Under the pieces are notes generated by a model. That model did no database searches, was not told the DNA's origin, and worked only from the letters and a program-made list of their open reading frames with translations. Made by a program: the position numbers and the translations under genes. Positions 24,083-35,060 of a stretch of 64,000 bases of DNA are shown in pieces. How positions within the stretch are numbered: position 1 is the first letter of the stretch; every line of letters begins with the position of its first letter. Source of the stretch: Panorpa germanica (lineage: Eukaryota; Arthropoda; Insecta; Mecoptera; Panorpidae); NCBI GenBank assembly GCA_963678705.1, contig OY783203.1:25278535-25342534 (forward strand), given 5' to 3'.

Positions 24083-24215
24083 ATGAGTGCTGTATATCAA
24101 ACCCCAGTCCCCAGCTTTCAACCTATTTCTATCCCTGTAGTCCTTCAGGAACCTATCGAGTATCGACACCCCGACCCCGACCCTTCCCAACAAAATGTTC
24201 CAGTTTCATTTCCAG
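24083..24215 (+). CDS. Possible coding exon of unknown gene (MSAVYQTPVPS...)
   Basis: After an ATG at 24083 the frame reads MSAVYQTPVPSFQPISIPVV then LQEPIEYRHPDPDPSQQNVP and VSFP, followed by TTTCCAG and GTAATT, a usable splice donor at 24216. Unspliced, the frame stops at 24266. The proline-rich, low-lysine composition and the locally higher GC stand out from the AT-rich surroundings. The preceding 150 bp are also less AT-rich and could be 5' UTR. The donor leaves one base of a split codon, so it would not join in frame to the PDZ-GEF exon at 63659. It could belong to a nested gene or a transposon, or be chance. No family is recognised. Confidence 0.22.
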
Positions 24216-26460
24216 GTAATTCAAACAACTCCACGAAAATTTCAAGTGATGTTTTATCAAAAAGGTAGTACATCAAAGTAAAACATTATTGATGTTTTTT
24301 TAGTAGGTATTTTGGAAAATAATAATACTTACTTGCACCTCTCTGAAGATCTGATCTCCTTTCTTTTATTTGTTTCTTTTATTAGAAATATAATCTCAAC
24401 GCTTGATTGCCTAAATTATTCATTTCCTTATTTGAATTGGACAACAAGAATAACAAATAATAATAATTCATTTTGAGATAATTTCACATTTACTAAGAAT
24501 TCAAAATATTTTTGTTTACACGAATGATAATTCCATGGATAGCACTACAGAAGTTCAGTCAAGCCGTGAGCAAGACGAGCATCTCAAACAGGAGCGGGAA
24601 TTGACCTAAATATTCTCGTAATGAGTTCTGGAATCAATGTAACGAAAATACCTTCGTACTTGATGTTGTCAAGATGGAAATTCTAAAATTACTTCCGAAA
24701 TATTATACCTTCATTTCATTAATTGGAATTTTGTTCAATTCTTCCGCTAAATATCAAACACAAGAACACTTGTTGGAATTGGAAGATATGATCTGTAACA
24801 GGTAGTTCAAATAAAGTAGATCTTACGAGTACATTTATATCCACACCGTTTTTACAATTTAATTGTTATTTTTTACAATATAACAACAGATTGTCTATAT
24901 GGTACAGTTCCGTACACAATGAACATGGGACAAAAGTATGTTTTAAAGCAATGAACAATTGTTGCATTTGTGTACCATGCTAACTATATACTCTTATGTA
25001 TTTCCCCGCACACATAGAGCCAATTGACGGTTACTACACTACATATACAACGAAGGACATATTGTCCTCAAACTGTTCAAATGTTCAAACTGCAATAGAA
25101 ATGCAAAACAAATCGAATAGTTTTTCAAGAATAGAGGAATTAAAGAATACACTTTGAGTGTAAAGATGATTTATTTTACATAGCGGACTGTGATAGGAGT
25201 TAAATCTTATCTGAATACATCAGTAAGATATTTCTATCTAATCGATTAAATGAAATAATATTTGAATTAATATTTATAAGAATTCGAACTAGAGAATAAT
25301 GGAGCCTCGCATCAACGTATCGGGTTATACTTTTATTAAGATATATAAGGCGCATGATAATATCTTAAATCAGACTAATTTATTAACACAGACTTAAAAA
25401 TAATGATGTGATCTTTTCCATAGAATTAATTATATTTCATATTTATAAACAAAGTATTATAATGCCAACTTGTTACACAAAAACTTAGGATGTAATTTTG
25501 CATGATTTTTTTTATGAACTGCGGTGTCGTAAATTTCAAAATATGCATGTATCAAATATCTAGCAAATGTCATCGTAGTAGAAAGTAGGTTCTAGACGCG
25601 ATTCTAGAAGGTGCGCCAAAATGCATAAAAAAGTAATTCAAAGAAAGGGAAGTTTAATATTGACTAGACATAAATGAACTGAACTCTTAAAAATAGATTC
25701 GAGTTTCAAGTGAGAACTAAAAATGTCAATTCAATATTTATATTTCAATAAAACAATACATTTTTGTTTTGATTATCTTGAAATGTATTACCAAATTTGT
25801 CATTTTGCAAAGTAGTTTTGTAGTTTTAATGATAAAAACTTTCTTAAGTTTCACCACGCTTTGCTCACGAACCACTGTTTGAGCTCTATTTATTCCATTA
25901 GACATTAGAGCAACGAATAACCTACTACGGATTTCCTTTAGTGTGGGTGACTCGCCGAGCGCAACGTTGGTACACTCTGCGGCAACACGTTCCGGTATAC
26001 GAATATACGAATATAAATTTATATTTGTATTTGTATTGTTCTATTAAATGTTATCATTATTTTGAATGAATTTTAGAAAATAGCATTTCAAATCTTGTTG
26101 TGGAATGTCGGTTTTCATCATTAAGGAAGTCTTGTCTAGGTACTTGTCATAATAAAGTAAGTCTGATTACATAATATTGAATTATATAAAAAAAGAATAA
26201 TATTTTATTTTGTGCATTATTCAACTATTTTCTACAATGTGAAAGTAATCTTGCAGCTAACTCTCATCAGAACAAATTATAGTATTTGCTATTAGCAGAG
26301 ACTTCCTTGAGGTTGCTTATAGTCTCGTGTAATTCATTTAATTGAATTGAATTAATATATATATATATATATGCATTCAAAAATTCATTACCAGTAATGT
26401 AATGAACATACATCAGGTGTCGTCACCATAAAAATCGCTAAGGCAATAGATCGTCGTTAG
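24216..26460. other. Intronic stretch, nothing recognised
   Basis: No gene, RNA or transposon end is recognised. A short (TA)n tract lies at 26354-26372. Confidence 0.4.
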
Positions 26461-27063
26461 CAGAGATGTGCACAAATACTTTTCAAAAGCATTTAAATAC
26501 AAAATGCAAATACCTAGGTATTTTCCTATTTCAAATACAAAATACAACATAAATTTCATGTCAGTGTTTAAATACAAAATACGTATTTTAAAAATACTTT
26601 TGAGAAAATAGAATACTCTTTATGTTACTAATAAATGTTATTTTTTTTAATAATAATGAGAATTCTCTTTGATAAAAACCGACTTCGTTTTGAAACATTT
26701 TTGTTTTATTAGTGTCTGTATTAGTGCATGTTTATGTCGCACTAGTCTGTACGTTAAAAGAACAACACATTTAGTACACTCATGTCTAAATAATGTCAAC
26801 TTATCGGGGGGTATTAAGACAATTGTGCAGATACTTTTAGATCATAGATGGTGTTAATGTTGATGGGGTTCTAAGTTTATATTCAAAAAATAATATTTAC
26901 TGATTAACACTATGAAGCAACAAAAATGAAAAAAGTATTTTGTATTTTCCAAATAGGAAATAGGTTTGTAAAAGTTTTTAAATAAAATATAAAATTCTAT
27001 ACTCTTAAAAGATTTTTTAATATAAAATAGAAAATAGGTATTTACCATTTTGTAATTACTCTA
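26461..27063. mobile_element. hAT-like non-autonomous element with perfect 8-bp target duplication
   Basis: GTCGTTAG occurs immediately left (26453-26460) and right (27064-27071) of this segment, as expected for a hAT insertion. The left end is CAGAGATGTGCACAAATAC. The right end, complemented, begins TAGAGTAATTACAAAATG, a weak match. Subterminal AAATACAAAATAC blocks on the left face their complement on the right, giving partial fold-back symmetry. Part of the left end (CAGAGATGTGNACAAATACT) recurs inside the MITEs at 32092 and 58466. No transposase remains. Confidence 0.7.
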
Positions 27064-28042
27064 GTCGTTAGCATTTTGACAAATAACAGGCACTTTTAAA
27101 ACCAGTACCTGACAGATTTTTTTATGAAATAACAACCTTTTTTATAATATTGTACAGGTAGCTAGGACCATTTCTATAAAATTTGCCAGATGAAAAAATT
27201 CATACATTAAAAAATTATTCACTTTTAAAATAAATAAGAAATAATGAATAATTGATAAAAATTCTCTATGAATAAATGAATAATGCATGAAATTTTCTTT
27301 GGCAAGTGCCCAACACTGTTCATTATCTATTGTCAAATATTTGTTTTCAATATAAAGAACTAAATCATTTGAATAAAGTAATTGTTTTCGTTTATGCTTC
27401 GCAGAATGCAATTTGCACGTTGTCTTCGTACATGTCAATGGCAACTGGACGAGGTTGAATTGTAGAAGATCTCCTGCTTCAAGTCAATATGCTTTTATTG
27501 ATTATGTTCTAAGTAACATAGGGAGCCGTAGGCGATAATGCCAACCCTCCAAGTTAAACTTATTACATTCCGAATTCGTGAGTTTTGGCAACCCTAAGAA
27601 AATGTAAACACTGTTAGTGCAGGCTATAGTAAACAGAAGGAAAGCATGACTCAACATCATACCGGGTACATGAAACATGGTATCAGGATCTCTCGGCACA
27701 GGTTTCATTGTATTAGTGTGACCGTGAAACAGTAGGGTTTGTTCTTGAGGGTGCATTTACTTTCGTGTTGGAAAGGACGGTGAGTGAAGTTGATACTTGG
27801 ATCATGATTTCATGAGTTATGTTTACAGTGAGATTTTGATGTAAATATACAAGCAGTTATCATAATACATCCCGTAAAAATGTTGGAACATAGATTTTTG
27901 ACTAAGATTTTATAAATGCACTTCTGCTATATGAAATCAAATCATCAAAGTAAAAGTGTGTTGTATGGAGTAGATAGATAAAAAATCCGTAGTTAATGGT
28001 AAATATCTGCTAAACATAAACTTTTATACTCGTATATATATA
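27064..28042. other. Intronic stretch, nothing recognised
   Basis: Short minus-strand open frames at 27142-27444 and 27502-27756 look unlike any known protein. They are taken as chance. Confidence 0.4.
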
Positions 28043-28642
28043 CAGGGTGTCCCAATATTCAACGATAAACGGGCACCAGAGGATGATTTTTTTTTTGTAT
28101 CGGCAACCTAAATGCTAACTGAACTGCTATCCACCACAAACATTAAAAATCCCAGAATGCTAGTAGTTTGTACACAAAAATCCATCAAAATTATTTTTTT
28201 GCCTAAATTTTTTAAAGATTTTTACTTTCAGTCCATTTTAACTCATCGTGGTGTATCTTCGTGTGGTTTTTTTAAAAATTGGCGCAACTCTTCAGGATTC
28301 CAAAATGGTATAATACTCCAGGAAAACTAGCAATAAAAAAAAATTATGCATACTATTTCTAAATAAGAACCAAATTTCATAAATTATTGTTGTTGATAGT
28401 TATCTCTTTTACAATATCCAAAATAGGTTTTTTATAGTTGAATGAATTAAAACAAGTGGTACAAACAATTTTTCATTAAAAATCAGAAATATTTGAAAAA
28501 TTGTGGTCATGGTAGTTAAAAACATCTTAAGGTGTTTCAATTTTCGAAAAAAAAATTCTTTTTTTTTTTTTTCTTGTGTAGTCATGAGCAGGACCACCTT
28601 CCCGCCCGGTGCCCGCTTATCGTTGAATATTGGGACACCCTG
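28043..28642. mobile_element. Tc1/mariner-type MITE, 35-bp terminal repeats
   Basis: Both ends begin CAGGGTGTCCCAATATTCAA and continue as inverted repeats for 35 bp with a single mismatch. The element sits between TA dinucleotides at 28041-28042 and 28643-28644, the Tc1/mariner target duplication. The 600-bp interior is AT-rich with long T and A runs and encodes no transposase. The well-kept ends suggest fairly recent mobility by a transposase made elsewhere. Confidence 0.85.
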
Positions 28643-30390
28643 TACATATATGAACCGGCTGTACTTTCTTAAATATAAACCAACGTACGGGAAGGGTTTG
28701 GCAATTGTGAATGTCAGTTTTTAACAATAATCTATGAAATATATATAAATGATGATAAATAAGATATAACATCATATTATCAGCCATTAAGTTTATTAAT
28801 GCAAATACACGAGTGGTTTAATAATATATAGCAATAAACAACCCTTTACCATAATAAAAGAAGAAAGTAGGCAGGTAATTCTCGTAGGCTTATACGTTGA
28901 TTAGAAGCACCTATCAAGAATGTGGGCAAGTTGAGTATTTACTAGTCGCATGTCTTTCGGCGACAATGTGAACGCGGACCAATAGATAGGTTCCAGTCTA
29001 GAAAGCGGAGATGGATTGATTTGGTGCAATAAGATAATTAAAGAATTAAACAGGACAGAATTATTTAATTATTGAAACATATAAAATGTGGTAATTAAAA
29101 TTGATCCAAGAATATGCAGAGAGACCATGGTTTGCATACGCCGAGCATGTCTGATATTTTATTCTCCAATGGGATTGTGACCTCTGTTTTTAGGGGTCGT
29201 TTTTTTAAATTTTTGATGGAAGTAAAGGTTAATATATATATATTTTTCGTTTTTATTTTTTTATATCAAATTTGAAGTTCTGTTTTACCGCATTTTTTAG
29301 AAGAAATTTGAAGAACATTTGTTATATAATACTTCATGGAATATACAACCCTGCTATAAAGTAGTAAAGGGCGTATCACACACACTCCTATGCGTCTCTA
29401 ATATATACCATAAAATATATGGCATATTTACTATACGTGACGTAACATGTATTTAAATTAATTTAACGTTCTATATCGTGGAATACCTTTAATAATTAAA
29501 GGGAGAAAAGATTGTTACTATCTCCTGAAATATAGCGAGTTATTAAAAAATAATTGAATATTTGAGGTCTTGGTAATTAATTTTATCAATATATAGCACA
29601 GTTTAATGGAAATTAAGACATGGTTCACAAGCTCACTGTTCGTGTTTTTATCATATCTTTATTTTTAGTATTCTGTCGAGTAAAATCAAATCAAAACAAA
29701 TTACTAATAAATTTACATATTTAAATACATTATATTTAGTTTTATTATGTCTTGATATAGGAGTACGGAGAGCTAGAGAGAATAGAGTGTTGGTGGGGGT
29801 GGGGAGTAGTTGTGCTATCGCATGCTGTAACCATCTTACTATAATTGAATTACTGCTTTATAATGTTTCTGTATAACTCAATGTTCTTTGTACCGTACGA
29901 GGTACTAGTTACGACTACATACCATACATCTGCATATAATACTCGAATACAATACAGCAATGCACTTGTTCTAAAATGTTTCACACATTGTGGGTACGCC
30001 GCCTTGCGTTTTGCGATTTCATTGTCTTCGTGCCTTTGTTTAATTGTCTCATTGTATGTCGTGGTCATCCATAGCGTCTGATAGTCGCTCGGATTAGTTT
30101 ACATTTGTTCATGGAATAGAAAATATTCCATTATACTTGGAAACATAACACACTGAGGTGGTTTCCACTAACCACCGTATTTCAAAAGAATTTATATACT
30201 CGTACTTTAGAAATGACACCCGCTGAAATTGTAACGTCCTAAAGATAGTTTATGTTATATCACAGTAGAAATAATGAAAGGAAGTATAATTTGAGGGAAA
30301 ATTTGCTCTCTTTACACTTTTTTGTTATAAAGCAAGATATTGTTTTGGTCAAGACAAACTTAATTCATTTTGCAATGTCTATGTAAAGCC
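28643..30390. other. Intronic stretch, nothing recognised
   Basis: No gene or transposon end is recognised. Open frames near 29845-30081 lie opposite one another on both strands and resemble nothing. Confidence 0.4.
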
Positions 30391-30873
30391 TCATTCCCAC
30401 TCACTGTTTTGTTATTTAATTTACTGCTTTTATTTAATATTGTATCTAGATTTCAAGTTTTCGTTTAAGCATTCCTTTTTACATTCGCGTTTTAATTTAA
30501 GTTTAGGTAATTTAGTTGATGACAGTTCGACAAAATTGTGTGTGAAATAATTAAAATTGCTATTTTTAATAACTATAGTAATAGAAATTGTTTTCACTTC
30601 TATATTTTAAAAAAATTGACAATAAACTTCTTTTCAAAGTAAATCCTACTGCATTTTGACATATTATCACATTTTGGAGGTTATAATAATATATAGTTTT
30701 TCTTATTTTAATATTTTTATTTTAAAACATTGGACCTTGTAAGGTTCTAAAAAAATAGAAAACAGAAAAAATAAATTAAATTAAAAATGGTACTGTGATT
30801 GACTACGTGTATTGCCATGTGCTAAACAATTAAAATTAAATACAAAATAAATTAAAGCAGTGAGTGGGAATGA
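30391..30873. mobile_element. MITE-like element with TCATTCCCACTCACTG ends
   Basis: TCATTCCCACTCACTG at 30391 faces its exact complement CAGTGAGTGGGAATGA ending at 30873. Partial symmetry continues inward (TTAATTTACTGCTTTTATTT against AAATAAATTAAAGCAG). The interior is AT-rich without coding potential. No clear target duplication was found, so the superfamily is open. Confidence 0.65.
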
Positions 30874-31163
30874 TACTTAATCCGCGTTGTTATTTTCTTG
30901 TACTACATCATTGCTCGTCAAACTCACAGAAGCAGATACGTCGGAAAGAGTCGGCCTAAAGACGGTTTTGCCTCACCTATGGTAACTGATTAATTATTTA
31001 TTATAAATATAAATAACTTTTATAAAAAAATTGGTTTTTGACTATCCGATAGATCATTAATAATTTTTAATTACCATCTAAATTGCATTTGATGGGATGA
31101 AGTGTTTAAACGAATATGTAATAAGTGAACTCATTCGAATACATGCAACATAATTAAATTACC

Positions 31164-31522
31164 CAGGGGCGGCCTTAGCCATTGCAAGGCCCCTGGCAGC
31201 AGATCTTTGCGAGGCATTTATTCTTTGTATAATTTATGTAAATTGTAAGTAAGTATTTTTGATGATAATTGACGAGAAATAACATTTTATATTGGTAGAT
31301 TTATAAAAGTTAACAAGCACAAAGACGACAAATATTAATAATGATAATCTAAGGCACATGAATGCCTTAAAAGATATACGCAGTGATTCTAGTGGGATTT
31401 CTAAAGAGCGAAGCGGGAGATTCAAATACATATATAATAATGAATTTTTTACTTGGGTTGTTGCTCGAGAATGCGAGGCCCTAGGCGGTTGCCCTGCTTG
31501 CCACCCCCTAAGACCGCCTCTG
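31164..31522. mobile_element. hAT MITE with GGGGCGGCCTTAG ends and 8-bp target duplication
   Basis: The left end CAGGGGCGGCCTTAG and the complemented right end CAGAGGCGGTCTTAG form hAT-type inverted repeats. The flanks are AAATTACC (31156-31163) and GAATTACC (31523-31530), matching at seven of eight bases, as expected of a hAT target duplication. The open frames across it on both strands (31234-31626 minus, 31358-31651 plus) are by-products of the element and not genes. Confidence 0.85.
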
Positions 31523-32091
31523 GAATTACCGATTCCAACATGCATCGCTGGATCGTCGGCCCGTCCGCATCGGCTAACAATAATTAAGTGGACGTCGGCC
31601 GTGTCTAGAGTTTCTGGCAAATACATAATTATATTGATCTGGTATATCTAACTTTTTGTATGCATTAATCCTCGATTGCTACTGGGTACTTGTATTTTAA
31701 TAGGACCGTGTTATCAGAACCATTTCGGTTCGGTACAAGTGGTACTTACCAGAATTCTCCCTTGGTTATAAATAAAGCACATGCTTTCAAAGAAATTCAA
31801 ATGTTTCTGGTTTAGCTACTGATAAACTGCTGTCTGGATGCATTAGACTCATTAGAATATTAAAGCACTATGCTATTAGAGATTCAATTTTTAATGCAAC
31901 GAAAGTAGGGTCCCCCTACAGATTTAGCTGAATAATTTACGGATAAAATCATATGCTGAGTTGTTTGTGCTAATTAAAATTAATTTATTATTAAGTTATA
32001 GATAAATTGTACGCTATTTATAGTTATTAATGAGAAAGTTATTTAATTATGTTACCATTATGTTACTATTACCAAAGTAAAATGACACTAA
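31523..32091. other. Intronic stretch between MITEs
   Basis: No gene or repeat boundary is recognised apart from the flanking elements. Confidence 0.45.
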
Positions 32092-32469
32092 GAGCATCCG
32101 CACATGGATCGACTGATTGCAAACCTTAGCCCCGAATCTGCCCGAATGAAAATACAACTGTATTGTTAGTGAGAATACGCACGCGTATACGAGTGAGAGA
32201 AGACGCACGGCACGAACGAAACTAAACTGATTTGATATTAGTTTTGGTCGCAGGGCAATTACGTCGCATGCTTTTGATGGTGACATTATGAGCAGAGATG
32301 TGTACAAATACTATTCAAAAGTATTTAAATACATACATACATACAAATACCTCAGAAATCGACACAATAAAATTCCGTATTATGCTTTTGCTAAAAATTC
32401 TATAGAGTTTTCGTTGGAAACTTCGTTGTGCGATTAGTTTGCAATCAGTCGACCCGTGTGCAGACGGCC
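32092..32469 (+). mobile_element. PIF/Harbinger-like MITE family P, copy 1
   Basis: The ends are GAGCATCCGCACATGGATCG and the complement of GGCCGTCTGCACACGGGTCG, followed on both sides by the CGACTGATTGCAAAC block. TAA flanks the element at 32089-32091 and 32470-32472, the PIF/Harbinger duplication. From 32294 the interior carries CAGAGATGTGTACAAATACT, which matches the left end of the hAT-like element at 26461. Copies also lie at 51615 and 58466. Confidence 0.8.
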
Positions 32470-32472
32470 TAA

Positions 32473-33286
32473 CTCGTTCTGGATTTCGGAAGGAAACTAC
32501 CTCGGGTTACGAACAAATCGGATTACGAACACAATTTTGGAAGAAAATAGATCTAGAGGTTATGAACGCATAAATGAAACGTATTGGAACAATATCACGT
32601 GTTAAGGTAGTTGTATCGTGATAGTCATGCTCAAAAGTATAACTCAGCAACCTAAAATTATAATGTAGCTGAAACGTTAGTGTCAAATAGTCTCGTTAAA
32701 AACTTTTGTGAAAGTACAGTCTCACTGTTCTCACTACATGTAAATAGTATCTACACGTACATACACATACACAGTCATTTCTTGATTTTATAAAAATTTT
32801 CAATGTTTACAAAATTTTATTTCTGTAATGGCGTGGACAATAATTTCCATTTTTTTAATGTGATTAATAACTACTGTTTCTATAATATATTAAATTTTTA
32901 TTGAATTCCTTTGAATCGTTTTTATTTTATTCGATAAAAATAACATTGAAATTACTATTTCCCATAAGAGCCTGTGTTAAAATAACAAAACTTTAATATC
33001 GTTTTTCTCAATAATGGAGTGGTAAATTTTAATCGACCTGAGGTCAATATGTCTTATAATTAATTAAAGAGCAATTAAATGAAGTTTTATTAAAATCCTT
33101 TGAAAAGTCATTCCACGATACAACTACCTTAATTAACTTCTGTTTAATATAATAATAATACTGCAAGTCAAATTTAAAGTTAAACAAAAATACTTATGGT
33201 TTGTCCGATATTCGCAATTTTTCCCATTCCATGCGAATATAAAATCGGTATTATGCGTACGTTTTAATGATTCCATGTATTAGACC
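32473..33286. other. Intronic stretch, nothing recognised
   Basis: No gene or repeat boundary is recognised. Confidence 0.4.
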
Positions 33287-33373
33287 TAGGCCGCACTGTG
33301 AATAAAAAACGCGAAAAAAAATCTGCTATTTTGTAGCCTAAAAAATGGGTATTTTTATTCGCAGTGCGGCCTA
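33287..33373. repeat. 87-bp palindromic mini-element
   Basis: TAGGCCGCACTGTGAATAAAAA-type sequence at the left faces its complement at the right (TTTTTATTCGCAGTGCGGCCTA) with one mismatch, around a short spacer. It would fold into a hairpin of about 22 bp. It could be a minimal MITE; no target duplication is clear. Confidence 0.75.
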
Positions 33374-34462
33374 AGCCTCGCAATTCATTTACTAAACCTA
33401 CAAGCCGCTTCGTACGGTTGACCATAATCTTGACCTTATTTTTCACGGACAGTCAGTCAGTCTCTCCACCTCCTGGTGGCAGCACTGGTTAACGTAATAT
33501 TGTTTGCGTGGTGTTGCTGACAGTGACACGCTGCATTCAGGCATGGGAGTCACGTATTGGAGTAAGGACCTGGAAAAACTTTTTTTTTTTATACTTTTTG
33601 TTATACACTCTTTTCGAAATAGATATTTGACGAAAGGACTGACCTATTTTGTTATTAGTTTGGGGTTATTATTGCAAATATACGTTTTTTAAAAGGAAAG
33701 AAGTTTAATATTTCTTAACTCCGAGATTCAGGACTATTGTAATCTTTCTTCGAAGTTAGTGAGGTAAATTATTCTCTTTTCGTCACTATTCTATTTTTAA
33801 GTTAGTCACAATAATGTTAGAAATAATTCGAGTAAGAAAAGGACAAAACTTTGACCAAATATTCTATTCACCGTAAGTACTGGGATGTCAGATTCAGTCG
33901 TCGTGTGCTAGAGTATTTAGTAAACACTCTTCTTTTCTTACAATAGATATGTGGTCGTTTCATAATAAAGTGTAACTTTATTAATGGCCGATAATTGAAG
34001 AAATATAAAATCAAGTGGATAAGGCATAGTACGAGCATAAAAAACAATTAGGCGTGATGACGTAACGTACACACTTAAATAAAGATGAACCCCAAACATC
34101 GAACAACTAACACTAATACAAATCATTGATTTGTCCATTCTCTAGTCGGTTAAGTTTTCGTATAAACTGACTCTGTTATACCGAATCGAATTTAAATATA
34201 AAAAATTGCACATGCCAAGCGTGGTAGATGTTACATATTTAAGTGTATAACTATCAATAACGGAAGCATATTTTATTTTATAAATTATATTCAGAGCAGT
34301 TACAATGAACTTACAAAAAAAACATTATTTAAGTGTAAAAATATTTTTTCAACTTCAACTGTTTACAGGTTTCGTTTTTTTTAACTAATAATTTTCTAAA
34401 ATATGAGTATAACATTTGGGCACATATCTTTGCGTTTGTGATAAAAAGTCATGATTTGTCTT
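33374..34462. other. Intronic stretch, nothing recognised
   Basis: Short open frames (33504-33692 plus, 33938-34138 minus) resemble no family. Confidence 0.4.
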
Positions 34463-35060
34463 AAGGCCTTATTCTGTAACTTTTCAAAAAATCGACCTTA
34501 TTTTTTCAGCGGTGAAAATATTTAATTTTTTCACCGCTCGAATTAAGTCGCTGTATTTAAAATATCTAAAGTGGTATTCTGTATGCAAAATTTTCCATTG
34601 CCCTTATAATATACAGCGGTGAAGAAGTATAGTGACGTAGTTTAAGACGTCATCAATTTTAAAAATATTCGTCCAATCACGGCATTCAGAATATTCAAAT
34701 ATTTAAAAATTCAAACACTTGACAAGTACGAATACATGTCAATTGCTCAAGTCAATTGACAAGCAACATAACCTCACTTTCTGAAATATTTATATTTGTA
34801 TATTCATATGACTATACATATACTGTGTATTAAAATATTTGTACTGAAATTCAAATTATAATTCAAATTGTTTGACTGTTCTAAAAAATACAGCGATGGA
34901 AAATTTTAAAGTCACCGCTAAATGCGACCCTATAATTTGGTCGATTTTTTTTCAGCGACAAAAATAAAATCGATGGAAATTTCTTACAGAATTTTTTGTG
35001 ACGTCATTTTACAGCGATGAAATTTTTTCACCGGTGGAAATACTTTACAGGATAAGACCC
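34463..35060. mobile_element. MITE with AAGGNCTTATYCTGTAA ends
   Basis: The left end AAGGCCTTATTCTGTAAC matches the complement of the right end, AAGGGTCTTATCCTGTAAAG. Repeated internal blocks CAGCGGTGAA and CACCGCT occur in both orientations. The ends can be read with a TA duplication (Tc1/mariner-like) or a TTAA/TTAT pair (piggyBac-like), so the class is uncertain. No coding sequence is present. Confidence 0.7.

Noticed and set aside
31234-31651. Overlapping open frames of 130 and 97 codons on opposite strands
   Set aside because: They overlie the hAT MITE at 31164-31522, whose sequence explains them.
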